Of a stretch of 64,000 bases of DNA, positions 41,204 to 50,153 are shown piece by piece. The stretch is from Candidatus Gastranaerophilales bacterium. GTDB taxonomy: Bacteria > Cyanobacteriota > Vampirovibrionia > Gastranaerophilales > Gastranaerophilaceae. Location of the stretch: NCBI GenBank assembly GCA_017415185.1, contig JAFQHZ010000042.1, forward strand, positions 1 through 64,000, written 5' to 3'. The notes under the pieces are model-generated. The model had not been told where the DNA came from, did no database searches, and worked only from the letters and a program-made list of their open reading frames with translations. The position numbers and the translations under genes are program-made. The stretch's first letter is position 1; each line of letters begins with the position of its first letter.

Positions 41204-43816
41204 TTACTGTTTATTTTCGCGCACTACTGTATAAATATATGGTTTTGAGAAATATTTGTTTGCAACTTCGATAATATCGCTTTGAGAAACCTCGCTAATC
41301 AATTTTTTATATTCTTCAATTGCATTTAAATTGCGATTTAGCGAGCTATACCAGCTTAAAAGAATTGCTTCATCCATGTTTGTTTCTAAAGATAATAAAA
41401 ATCTTCCTAGGATTTTGTCTTTTGCGTCGTTCAATTCTTTTGTTGTTACCATTTCTTTTTTGATTGTTTCAATTTCTTCTAAAATGCCATTTTTGGCTTG
41501 CTCTATGCTTTTTTGATTTGTGCCGATATAGGCAATGAATGCGCCGTCTTGGATTTTGTTTTGAAGAGTTGAACTAACGCTATATGCAAGACCTTGTTCT
41601 TCTCTTAGCTTTGAAAACAATCGGCTTGACATTCCTTGTCCTAAAATTGAATTAATAACATTTAAGGTTGCAATGTCTTTTTTGTTGAAGATTGTTGTTG
41701 TTTTATATCCAAGAGCAATCCAGTTTGTTTGAACTTCTTTTTTGAATAATGTGGATTCAATATTTTTAGTTGGTTCAAATTTTGTATAGGCTTGTTTTTT
41801 ATAGTCGAATTTTGTTCCTTTTGGATTTTTTTTGATAATTTTTTCTAATTCATTAATTGCATAATTTTCGTCAATGTCTCCAACGATAGCAATATGCATA
41901 TTTTCAGGGTTAATTATTCGAGAATAAAATTCAAAAATGTCTTCTCTTGTGACTTTATTGATGTGATTTAAAATAAAGCTAGAATTTTGCCCATAAATTG
42001 AATCACAAAATGCTAAGCGTTTAAATTCATCAAAAACATAGCTTGAAGGACTGTCTGAAAGCGCTTTTAGCTCTTGGATTTTTCTTTCTTTAATTTTGTT
42101 TATTTCAAAATCTGCAAAAGTCGGATGATTTATGACTTCGTCAAGCACAACGAAAGCTTTTTTAAGATTGTCTTTTGTTGATTGCATTGTTATTGAAAAA
42201 CTATCATCCTCTGATGTTACTAATAATTTTATTCCGTTTTCGTCTAAATATGTTGCTAGTTGGGAATTTGTGAAGTTTTTTGTTCCTGTTGTTGCGCTGT
42301 TTGCGGCAAGCATTGCGCTTGTTGGAACTTTTTCAACTGCTTTTGAGCCTTTAATTGTAATATTAAGGGCTATAATTGAGTTAGTTTTTTTGGCTTTTGT
42401 GGTTAGCGTTGCGCCATTGTTTAAAAGAAATTTTTTAGTATTTTCGTTCTTATCAAGAACCTTAACCGCGCCCCAGTTTTCTTTCTTTTCGATGTTTGAA
42501 ACCGGTTTAAATGCCAAAGGGCGAATTATTGAAAGAGCATATTTATCAAGAGTGAGATATTTTTTAGCTACATCAATAATATCTTTTTCTGTTACTTTTT
42601 CTATATTTTTCAAATAATTTTCGTAATAATTAGGGTTTTTTGAAAATGTGAAATCGTATCCTAAATCTTCTGAGATATTGGAAATTGATTCTCTTGCGTA
42701 GTATGTGTCTGTTTTGATTTGATTTTTTGCTTTTGCAATTAAATTTTTATCAAATTCGCCTTTTTTAATTTTTTCTAATTCTGAAATTAATAGTTCTTTT
42801 AAAGCACTTTCGTTTTCAGGTTTTAGTGTTAAATAAAAATAAAAGATTCCTGTGTCTTTTTGAGCATAATTTGAGCTATTAATTGAGAGAGCAAGTTGTG
42901 CTTCTTCTTTTAATTTTTGATTCAAAATCGAACTTTTGCCGTCGGTTAAAAGGGTTGATAAAACATCAAGCGCATAATTGTCTTTGTTTTCGTCAAATTT
43001 TGGCGTTAAAAAACCATACATAAGATATGATTTATTAACGTCCATTGTTTCTTCTTTTGTTTCGATTTTGTTCAGTGGTTTAATATTTGGATATTTGATT
43101 TTTGTTTGTTTTTTCTTGGTTTGTTTGAATGCTTGAGAAACTTTTTTTAATGCTTCTTCTTTGTTGACATCTCCAACGATTACTGTTGTATAAGCGTCAG
43201 GTGTGTAAAATTTATTAAAATAATCAAGAAGCTCTTCTCTTGTAACGTTTTCAATGATTTCTTTTGTTCCTATAACGCTTCTTTTGTATGGATGGTTTGA
43301 TTTTGAATAAAGAAGCTCATATAAGTTATCAAAGGCTCTTCTTGCAGGAGAATCTTTCGTTTTAGAGATTTCTTCAATAACAACAGGACGTTCACGCTCG
43401 AGTTCTTTTCTTGGTATTAGCGGATTTTGGAGCATATCGGCGTGCAATTCAAGCGCCAAATCAAAATCTTTAGATGGTATTTGAATATAATAATGAGTGA
43501 AGTCTTTGCTTGTTCCAGCGTTTGTTATTGCGCCTTTTGAATCTAATATTTTATCCATTTGTCCTGTTGGATATTTTTCTGTTCCCTTGAAAAATAAATG
43601 TTCAAGAAAATGGCTTATTCCTGAAGTTTTATCGCTTTCATTTATCGAACCAGTATTAATCCAAGTATCAATTTGCACAATAGGATTGTCTTTAACTTCT
43701 TTTATGATAACTTTTTGTCCTGAAGGAAGTATGTTCACGCTTAAACCTTCTTCAAGAGCAAAAACAATATTTAAATTAAACAGCAATAGCGCTATAACAA
43801 TTAATAATTTTTTCAT
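41204..43816 (-). CDS. Secreted M16 zinc peptidase
   Basis: 870 residues from the ATG at 43816 (GAGG upstream; four codons earlier there is a weaker ATG). Signal peptide MKKLLIVIALLLFNLNIVFA. Two M16 halves: the N-terminal one has the inverted zinc motif HFLEH in GISHFLEHLFFKGTEKYP and the third ligand Glu in ERPVVIEEIS; the C-terminal half (~450-870) lacks the motif but keeps the fold and the R/Y region (SSRLFSKLREEQGLAYSVSS). Single-chain pitrilysin-type, probably periplasmic, degrading peptides. Confidence 0.93.
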   Translation of the reverse strand: MKKLLIVIALLLFNLNIVFALEEGLSVNILPSGQKVIIKEVKDNPIVQIDTWINTGSINESDKTSGISHFLEHLFFKGTEKYPTGQMDKILDSKGAITNAGTSKDFTHYYIQIPSKDFDLALELHADMLQNPLIPRKELERERPVVIEEISKTKDSPARRAFDNLYELLYSKSNHPYKRSVIGTKEIIENVTREELLDYFNKFYTPDAYTTVIVGDVNKEEALKKVSQAFKQTKKKQTKIKYPNIKPLNKIETKEETMDVNKSYLMYGFLTPKFDENKDNYALDVLSTLLTDGKSSILNQKLKEEAQLALSINSSNYAQKDTGIFYFYLTLKPENESALKELLISELEKIKKGEFDKNLIAKAKNQIKTDTYYARESISNISEDLGYDFTFSKNPNYYENYLKNIEKVTEKDIIDVAKKYLTLDKYALSIIRPLAFKPVSNIEKKENWGAVKVLDKNENTKKFLLNNGATLTTKAKKTNSIIALNITIKGSKAVEKVPTSAMLAANSATTGTKNFTNSQLATYLDENGIKLLVTSEDDSFSITMQSTKDNLKKAFVVLDEVINHPTFADFEINKIKERKIQELKALSDSPSSYVFDEFKRLAFCDSIYGQNSSFILNHINKVTREDIFEFYSRIINPENMHIAIVGDIDENYAINELEKIIKKNPKGTKFDYKKQAYTKFEPTKNIESTLFKKEVQTNWIALGYKTTTIFNKKDIATLNVINSILGQGMSSRLFSKLREEQGLAYSVSSTLQNKIQDGAFIAYIGTNQKSIEQAKNGILEEIETIKKEMVTTKELNDAKDKILGRFLLSLETNMDEAILLSWYSSLNRNLNAIEEYKKLISEVSQSDIIEVANKYFSKPYIYTVVRENKQ

Positions 43817-43889
43817 TGTAAACCTCATAAGATTAATTAATTATAATTTTATCACTTGTAAAAATTATTGTCATCCTAGCTTATATAAC

Positions 43890-43920
43890 AATAAAGCCCT
43901 GCAATATGCAGGGCTTTATT
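43890..43920 (-). terminator. Terminator after pgk
   Basis: Perfect stem AATAAAGCCCTGC / GCAGGGCTTTATT with an AATAT loop, directly after the pgk stop. Confidence 0.9.
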
Positions 43921-43938
43921 TATTTAATAAATTTTAAA

Positions 43939-45138
43939 TTAATCGTCTAAAGCGTCAACGCCTGGTAATACTTTACCTTCGATGAATTCTAAAGAAGCGC
44001 CGCCACCAGTTGAAACGTGTGTGAAATCTTCAGCTTTAGCAAATTTTTTAGCAGCGCTTACTGAATCGCCACCGCCAATAACTGAAGTTGCACCATTTTT
44101 TGTTGCTTCAACAATTGCTTCAAGAACTGCTTTTGTGCCTTGTGCAAATTTTGGATTTTCAAAAGCACCAACAGGACCATTCATAAGAATAGTTTTTGAA
44201 GATTTTAAAACTTCAGCAAATGCTTCACGAGAATCCATGCCAGCATCTACGCCTTCAAAGCCATCTGGAATTTCGTTAATTGCAACAAATTTGTTTGTGC
44301 CATTGCCTGAAAAATCATCAGCAGCAAGAACATCTGTTGCCATAACTAGCTTAACGCCTTTAGCAGCCGCTTTTGCTTCGATAGCTTTAGCAACATCCAT
44401 TTGGTCGTCTTCGCAAATTGAATTACCGATTTTTCCGCCGTTAGCTTTAACAAAAGTATAAGCCATACCGCCACCGATGATTAGATTATCAACTTTATCG
44501 ATTAAGTTTTCTAATACACCGATTTTAGAAGAAACTTTAGCACCGCCAACAACTGCTGTGAATGGGCGAGTTGGGTTATCAAGAGCTGCGCCTAAACATC
44601 TTAATTCTTTTTCCATTAAAAGACCAGAAACTGCTGGTTTTAAAACTTTTGCAAGCTTAGCAGTTGAAGTGTGGTTTCTGTGAGCTGCGCCAAATGCGTC
44701 ATTTACATAGAAATCGCCAAGTTTAGCCAATTCGTTAGCAAAAGTCATATCATCGTCTTTTGCTTCTTCAGCTTTATAGAATCTTATATTTTCCAATAGA
44801 GCAACTTTGCCATTTTCTAAAGCTTCAAGTTCTTTTTCTGCACCTTCGCCTACTGGAGATTTAACAAATAATACATCTTCACCTAAAACTTTAGCTAAAT
44901 GTTTTGCAGCTGGTTCTAGGCTGAATTCTTCGTTCCATTCCCCTTTTGGTCTGCCAAGGTGAGCCATTAAAATAACTTTTGCACCTTTTTCGCATAAAAA
45001 TTTAACAGTTGGAAGAATTGCTTGAATTCTTGTGTCGTCTGTTACGTTTTTGTTTTCATCAAGAGGAACATTGATATCAACACGCACTAAAGCACGTTTT
45101 CCTTGAATATCCCCTAGGTCTTTAATAGATTTTTTCAT
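43939..45138 (-). CDS. pgk: Phosphoglycerate kinase
   Basis: 399 residues, standard length. Glycolysis: 1,3-bisphosphoglycerate + ADP to 3-phosphoglycerate + ATP. Signature RVDINVPLDE near the N-terminus, HLGRPKG, NDAFGAAHRNHTST, VVGGAKVSSKIGVLENL, the nucleotide loop GPVGAFE and the C-terminal VIGGGDS..HVSTGGGASLE. It is expressed alone with a terminator close behind. No sign of transfer. Confidence 0.98.
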   Translation of the reverse strand: MKKSIKDLGDIQGKRALVRVDINVPLDENKNVTDDTRIQAILPTVKFLCEKGAKVILMAHLGRPKGEWNEEFSLEPAAKHLAKVLGEDVLFVKSPVGEGAEKELEALENGKVALLENIRFYKAEEAKDDDMTFANELAKLGDFYVNDAFGAAHRNHTSTAKLAKVLKPAVSGLLMEKELRCLGAALDNPTRPFTAVVGGAKVSSKIGVLENLIDKVDNLIIGGGMAYTFVKANGGKIGNSICEDDQMDVAKAIEAKAAAKGVKLVMATDVLAADDFSGNGTNKFVAINEIPDGFEGVDAGMDSREAFAEVLKSSKTILMNGPVGAFENPKFAQGTKAVLEAIVEATKNGATSVIGGGDSVSAAKKFAKAEDFTHVSTGGGASLEFIEGKVLPGVDALDD

Positions 45139-45187
45139 ATTAAAACTCCTTATTTATAAATATAAGCTAATTTTAATATGAATAAAA

Positions 45188-45472
45188 TTATTCTTCAATA
45201 TCGTCTTTTTTGAAAAGATTTTTGATTGATTCAATGAAATCCATAAATAAATTTTTAATTATATCCAAAAAACTTTGTTCTTGAATTTCTTCCAAGCTTC
45301 CTTCTGATTCAAAAGAATCTTCTGGATAATCTTTAGCAAAGCCCAGCTCAACTTCTTCTTCGGTCTTTCTTCCACGTCTGAAATAGCCAGTGTTGCCTCC
45401 GCCTCCTTCTTGAGATTTGGCGCTTGCTTGCACGTTAGATAAATTGCTGGTTGGACCAAAATCGAATGACAT
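45188..45472 (-). CDS. Small acidic protein with amphipathic C-terminal helix
   Basis: 94 residues: Ser/Gly-rich N-terminus with a GGGGNTGYFRRGRK patch, an acidic middle (EEEVELGFAKDYPEDSFESE) and a C-terminal amphipathic helix (FLDIIKNLFMDFIESIKNLF) followed by KKDDIEE, the look of a membrane-surface binding tail. No family recognised. Upstream of pgk, same strand, 49 bp apart. Confidence 0.6.
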   Translation of the reverse strand: MSFDFGPTSNLSNVQASAKSQEGGGGNTGYFRRGRKTEEEVELGFAKDYPEDSFESEGSLEEIQEQSFLDIIKNLFMDFIESIKNLFKKDDIEE

Positions 45473-45544
45473 TAAAAACTCTTTTCATTTATATATTACT
45501 ATTGTAACATACTTTTGAAAGACTTTCAAGATAGGGTTTTTTGG

Positions 45545-46687
45545 CTATCTTATTTCTTTGTATAAAGTTGAATATTGCATATAGAATTCTTCAGGATTTT
45601 CTTTTGCAGCTTTAATAATGTTGCTAATTTCAATGAATTTTTTTGCCAAAACAGGGTCAAATTGTGTGCCTGCGCATTTTTCAATTTCATCAATTGCAAT
45701 ATCATGATCAAGCGCTTTTCGATATGAACGAGTGGAAGTCATTGCATCATAAGTGTCTGCAATTGCAATAACTCGAGCAGAGAATGGAATATTTTCGCCT
45801 TCTAGTGCATCAGGATAACCTCTTCCATCCCATCTTTCGTGGTGGTGTTTTACGCCTGGAGAAACGTCATGAAGCTTTTTAATGCTTGCAATTAATTTTT
45901 CAGAATTTGCAGGATGAGACTTCATAATAACAAATTCATCATCGGTTAATCTTCCTGGTTTGCATAAAATTGCCTGTGGAATTGCAATTTTGCCGATATC
46001 GTGCAATAAACCAGCGGTTTCGATGTTTTCTAATTCTGATTCTTTAACATTTAATTCTTTAGCGAGAATAATTGAATATAATGTTACTCTCATTGAATGC
46101 CCATGGGTGTATGGGTCTTTAGCATCAAGAGCAGAAGCGATTGATTTAATTGTTTTATAGAAAAGCTCTTTTAAATCTTTTAAAATTAAAGATTTTGAAC
46201 TTGCAAGGTCAAATTTGTCTAAGCCATTTTTAACAACTTCTTGAAGCTCTTCAGGGTTGAATGGTTTTAAAATATATTGGAATAAATTACATTTATTAAC
46301 GGCGTCTGTAATAATTTCGATATCAGAAAAACCTGTTAAAAGAATTTTGATTACATCGGGAGCAATGCAATTTGCTTCTTCTAAAAATTTTGTCCCTTCC
46401 ATAATTGGCATTTTGTGGTCTGAAACAATAAGACAAATATCATCCAAATTGTTTTTTAATGTTTCTAAGCCTTCAAGTCCGTTTGAAGCTGTTAAAATTT
46501 TATATTTTCCTCGGAAAGTTCTTTTTAAAAGTTGAAGATTGTTTATTTCATCGTCTACAATTAAAATTGTATGCTCGTTATGAACGCTTGTTGCGCTAAT
46601 TAAATCTCCGACACTATTCAAAAAAAGATCATTTTTTACATTTAACACAAACTTATATCCTCTTTGTTTCATACCTTGTATCGGCAT
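45545..46687 (-). CDS. HD-GYP response regulator
   Basis: Up to 380 residues. Receiver domain ~38-160 (ILIVDDEINNLQLLKRTF, phospho-Asp in LIVSDHKMP, Lys in YILKPF), then HD-GYP (~185-370): HGHSMRVTLYS, LLHDIGKIAIP, HHHERWDGRGYPD, with all HD, GYP and metal residues present. Such proteins hydrolyse cyclic di-GMP. AGAGGA before GTG 46648 suggests the true start may be there (367 residues) instead of ATG 46687. The cognate kinase is not adjacent. Confidence 0.93.
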   Translation of the reverse strand: MPIQGMKQRGYKFVLNVKNDLFLNSVGDLISATSVHNEHTILIVDDEINNLQLLKRTFRGKYKILTASNGLEGLETLKNNLDDICLIVSDHKMPIMEGTKFLEEANCIAPDVIKILLTGFSDIEIITDAVNKCNLFQYILKPFNPEELQEVVKNGLDKFDLASSKSLILKDLKELFYKTIKSIASALDAKDPYTHGHSMRVTLYSIILAKELNVKESELENIETAGLLHDIGKIAIPQAILCKPGRLTDDEFVIMKSHPANSEKLIASIKKLHDVSPGVKHHHERWDGRGYPDALEGENIPFSARVIAIADTYDAMTSTRSYRKALDHDIAIDEIEKCAGTQFDPVLAKKFIEISNIIKAAKENPEEFYMQYSTLYKEIR

Positions 46688-46712
46688 AAAATTAAAAAAC
46701 TTTAATTTTATA

Positions 46713-48032
46713 TTACATTTTCTTAATATTATAAATCACACGACTTGATGTGACAATCGCTGCAAAAAGAAGCGCTAAAGCTAAGCCTATCCAAAAACCT
46801 TCAAGAACTATGTTTTTAACGTAAGCCATGTATATTCCAAAAGGAATTGCAATAAAAACATAGGCGCTAAGCATAGTGAACGCTATTATTTTTGTGTCTT
46901 TTAGACCTTTTAAAATGCCAACGCAAGCTCCTTGGATTCCATCAAAGAATAAAAATGCCATTGCAAAAATTATTATTTTTTGAGTTAAAACAATAACTTC
47001 TTCGTCTGTTGAGAATATTTTTGCAATTTCTTCATCGAAATTGCCTAAAATTAAAAATGAAACAATGCAAACGCATATAACTAGGAAAATATTTGCGTTT
47101 GAATATTTGATAATGTTTTCTTTGTCTTTTCTTCCGTTATAAAAACCAATTTTCACACTTGCGGCATTAGCAATTGACAAAACTATCATAAAAGTGCAAT
47201 TTGCAATTGATAAAATAATGTTATGAACTGCGGCAAATAATACCGAAAATTTTCCAATTAAAACAGCGGTTAAATTAAAGCCCAAAAATTCAAAAAATAT
47301 TGCAGCAGAAATCGGAATGCCTGTTTTAATTAAATCTTTAATGTAGTTTTTGGAAAATGTAAATGCGCCTTTAAATAGATTTAAGCAATATAAAAGCATA
47401 ACAATTGCTACAAGCGTTTTTGAAGTTAAAGTTGCAATAGATAAGCCAACAACGCCCATTCCTGGAATAACAAAGCCGCCAAAATTAAAGCCAAAAGTTA
47501 AAATAATGTTTAAAACTAAATTTAATAAAACCATTATGAGCATTAATATATTCGCAAAAACAACTTTTTCATAAGCTTGCAAGAATTCTTTAATAGCAAC
47601 AAAAATTGCGACGGGGAAAACTGTCCAAGAACAAATTGAAATATATTCTTTAACATAAGGAACCATATCTGGGCTTAAGCCAATAAAATTAATGTATTTG
47701 TTTAATCCTAATAAAATTAAGAAAAATGGAATTGATACTAATATTGAAAACAAAATTGTTAATTTGAAATATTTTTTAGCCGGTTCATTTTTCCCTCTAA
47801 GATTTGAAATTACGGGGCTAACGCTTAAAATTAAACCAATTGCGCCAATAGTAACAGTCATAACAATAGCGCTTGCAACGCTAATTGCGCCAAGAGCAAG
47901 CGTTGAATATCTTCCTGCGACAATGTTGTCTGCAAGACTTACTAAAATTTGAGAAATATTTCCGCCCAAAATCGGCAAAGACAATTTTATTAAATTTAAA
48001 ATAATTTCTTTATATTCTTTTATTTTGTTCAT
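46713..48032 (-). CDS. MATE-family efflux transporter
   Basis: 439 residues, 12 predicted membrane helices in two similar halves, both starting with the MatE pattern (LSLPILGGNISQILVSLADN; LIKTGIPISAAIFFEFLGFN). Members export drugs or metabolites in exchange for Na+ or H+; the substrate cannot be told. It follows the GlcD-type gene by 1 bp, so they are co-transcribed. Confidence 0.94.
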   Translation of the reverse strand: MNKIKEYKEIILNLIKLSLPILGGNISQILVSLADNIVAGRYSTLALGAISVASAIVMTVTIGAIGLILSVSPVISNLRGKNEPAKKYFKLTILFSILVSIPFFLILLGLNKYINFIGLSPDMVPYVKEYISICSWTVFPVAIFVAIKEFLQAYEKVVFANILMLIMVLLNLVLNIILTFGFNFGGFVIPGMGVVGLSIATLTSKTLVAIVMLLYCLNLFKGAFTFSKNYIKDLIKTGIPISAAIFFEFLGFNLTAVLIGKFSVLFAAVHNIILSIANCTFMIVLSIANAASVKIGFYNGRKDKENIIKYSNANIFLVICVCIVSFLILGNFDEEIAKIFSTDEEVIVLTQKIIIFAMAFLFFDGIQGACVGILKGLKDTKIIAFTMLSAYVFIAIPFGIYMAYVKNIVLEGFWIGLALALLFAAIVTSSRVIYNIKKM

Positions 48033-48033
48033 T

Positions 48034-49401
48034 TTAAATTGATTTTCCTGTGTTCAAGATATCTTTTGAATCTAGCAAATTTTTTATGCTTTTCATTAAA
48101 ATATGCGCATTTTTATCGAGAACTTTATGAAGATATTTTTGTTTTTGTTTGCCGATTCCATGTTCTCCTGATAACGTTGCGCCAATTGAAATTGCAAAAT
48201 TAAACAATTCATCTTTTAGATTTTTAAAATTATTTTTTTCTGTTTCGTTTTCTAAATCTAGCGCAAAATTAGGATGAATGTTGCCATCTCCGGCATGTCC
48301 CATAATCGCAGTTATAATATTATATTTTTTAGATAATTCTTGAGTTTTTAAGACAAAATCGACAATTTTTGATTTTGGAACGACAATGTCTTCTGTTATA
48401 ACGTTTGGTTTAAGTTGTGATAAGGCGGAGAATGCGCTTCTTCGAGCTTTCCAAATGTTTTCATTTTCAATATCGTTTTTTGCTTGAATAATTGAACTTG
48501 CGTCGTTTTTTTCTAATATATTTTTTAATATTTCAAGTTCATATTTTACGCTTGCTTCAAAGCCATCTAATTCAATTAAAAGCATTGCTTCTTTGTCAAT
48601 TAAAAGTCCGCAAGGGTTAAATTTTTCGATTGTTTTAATTGTGAAATTGTCAATTAAATCAAGGGTTGAAGGAATAAAACCACTTTTTATAATTGCATTA
48701 ACGCATTTTGTAGCAGAAATTAAATCGTCAAAATAACACATTGTTAAAAGTCTTGTTTGAGGTTTGGGGATTAATTTTAGTGTTGCTTTTGTAATTAAAC
48801 CCAAAGTGCCTTCGCAACCTACAAAAAGACTTGTAAGGTTATATCCGGTAACGTTTTTTGCTATGTTTTTCGATGTTTCAATAATTGTTCCATCCGCCAA
48901 AACAACTTCTAAATTAATAACATAATCTTTAGTGTTGCCATATTTAAAAGTTCTTGGACCTCCTGCACAAAGTGCAATTGCTCCGCCTATTGTGGAAACT
49001 GCAAGATTGGAAGGGTCTGGAGGGAAAAACAAGTTCAATTTGTCCAATTCTTTGTTTAAATCGCCAATTACAACGTTTGGTTCAACAATGGCGATTAAAT
49101 TATCATTATCAATATTAATTATTTTATTCATTTTTGAAAAATGCATTATAATGCAATTTTCAACTGGTCTTGTGCCGCCGCAGTGGTTTGTGCCTTGCGC
49201 TCTTGGAACAATGGAAATATTGTTTTTGTTGCATAAATTTGCAATTTTTGATACTTCTTGTGTATTTTTTGGAAAAACAACTGCCAGCGGCAAAATTAGT
49301 TTTTCTGGATTTTGCGATGTATCAAAAGCATATACATACATATCTTCTTTTTTTAGAAGAACATCTTTTGTTATTTTTTGTAATTCGGCTAAAAAATTCA
49401 T
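48034..49401 (-). CDS. FAD-linked oxidase, GlcD type
   Basis: 455 residues. FAD_binding_4 domain (~35-175; VPRAQGTNHCGGTRPVENCI, then FFPPDPSNLAVSTIGGAIAL) and FAD-oxidase_C domain with the GHAGDGNIHPNF and SGEHGIGKQKQKYL signatures of glycolate/D-lactate dehydrogenase GlcD. It should oxidise a 2-hydroxyacid. No glcE or glcF neighbours are present. Likely D-lactate or glycolate metabolism; exact substrate unknown. Confidence 0.92.
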   Translation of the reverse strand: MNFLAELQKITKDVLLKKEDMYVYAFDTSQNPEKLILPLAVVFPKNTQEVSKIANLCNKNNISIVPRAQGTNHCGGTRPVENCIIMHFSKMNKIINIDNDNLIAIVEPNVVIGDLNKELDKLNLFFPPDPSNLAVSTIGGAIALCAGGPRTFKYGNTKDYVINLEVVLADGTIIETSKNIAKNVTGYNLTSLFVGCEGTLGLITKATLKLIPKPQTRLLTMCYFDDLISATKCVNAIIKSGFIPSTLDLIDNFTIKTIEKFNPCGLLIDKEAMLLIELDGFEASVKYELEILKNILEKNDASSIIQAKNDIENENIWKARRSAFSALSQLKPNVITEDIVVPKSKIVDFVLKTQELSKKYNIITAIMGHAGDGNIHPNFALDLENETEKNNFKNLKDELFNFAISIGATLSGEHGIGKQKQKYLHKVLDKNAHILMKSIKNLLDSKDILNTGKSI

Positions 49402-49430
49402 AAATATATTCTAATATAAAAATTTTTAAT

Positions 49431-49455
49431 TAAAAAACTGCCCTTTATAGGGCAG
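49431..49455 (-). terminator. Terminator of rnpB
   Basis: CTGCCC-TATAAA-GGGCAG and TTTTTT on the minus strand, immediately after the RNase P RNA. Confidence 0.92.
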
Positions 49456-49878
49456 AAAGTCGGGTATAAGCCGAGTTCTGTATTATGCGGTTATCTGTCT
49501 AAGCGTTTTTTCTTGTAATTCCTAATGGACGGAAATAGCACCTTCTTACAAATTCAAACTTGCAGTCAATCGGGGTTTACCATACCTAAAACCTCACGGT
49601 TTTAGTGGTGAGCTCTTACCTCGCCGTTGCACCATTGCTGCGTTACCTTTGCTCCTGTGGGCATTTCGCCAAATTCGCTATCACTTTCGTTGTCGCTCAT
49701 TGGCTCAATTGTCCTACGTCGCACATCTAAGGTCTTCGCTGTTTTTACTGCTCAACGCAGTAAAAACTAGCTTCGCACAGCTGTTTTCTTTTCTGTGGCA
49801 CTGTCCTCACCCTCACGGGCACTTGGGTTTCCCAAGCAAATTTGCTATTTAGACTGCCCGGACTTTCCTCACACCCTT

Positions 49879-49911
49879 GTTCACTAAGAGCAAAGCTCTA
49901 AGCTCACTCGG
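49879..49911 (-). repeat. 33-nt repeat inside rnpB, copy 1
   Basis: Identical to 49993-50025. It contains the palindrome AGAGC-AAA-GCTCT. Lies in the enlarged P3 region of the RNase P RNA. Confidence 0.85.
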
Positions 49912-49992
49912 CACATAGGGGTACGGACTTCGTGCTCGGCACCTGCTCAACGCAGCTGCTGTCGCACTTCGCACACCTATGCCCTCGCCTTC

Positions 49993-50025
49993 GTTCACTA
50001 AGAGCAAAGCTCTAAGCTCACTCGG
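49993..50025 (-). repeat. 33-nt repeat inside rnpB, copy 2
   Basis: Second identical copy, 114 bp from the first and directly inside P1. Each copy can form its own hairpin with an AAA/TTT triloop. Confidence 0.85.
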
Positions 50026-50110
50026 CTCGGGTGCGCAACCACTAGCCGACTTTTTTCTTATATTAACACAAAATAACTCAATTAGTGGAAGTGAAAAAAT
50101 AATTAAAGAG

Positions 50111-50116
50111 TATAAT
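50111..50116 (+). promoter_or_regulatory. -10 box of hppA
   Basis: TATAAT about 38 bp before the hppA ATG; the ribosome binding site AAGGAT is at 50141-50146. Confidence 0.55.
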
Positions 50117-50153
50117 TAGCGTGGCTAGTAGTATTTAAAGAAGGATAGTGCTT

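Larger units (their letters stand above)
49456..50053 (-). ncRNA. rnpB: RNase P RNA (A-type), enlarged
   Basis: Catalytic RNA that trims tRNA 5' ends. Conserved segments read on the minus strand: P1 AAGTCGG at the 5' end pairing with CCGACTT at the 3' end, GAGGAAAGTCCGGGC, GTGAGGGTGAGGACAGTGCC, GGTAAGAGCTCACC, GGTAAACCCC and CTCGGCTTATACCCGAC. About 600 nt long where 350-420 is usual. The extra length is mostly between P1 and GAGGAAAG (P3 region), where two 33-nt repeats (49879-49911 and 49993-50025) are embedded, and in the P12 region. Confidence 0.95.

Noticed and set aside
43982-44683. Long plus-strand open frames opposite pgk
   Set aside because: Mirror frames of a strongly conserved gene; no ribosome binding sites and protein-like content only on the minus strand.
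49649-49852. Open frame of 67 codons on the plus strand
   Set aside because: It lies fully inside the RNase P RNA, opposite strand, with no ribosome binding site.
49879-50025. CRISPR-like repeats
   Set aside because: Only two copies, palindromic, inside rnpB; no spacer pattern or cas genes in the window.
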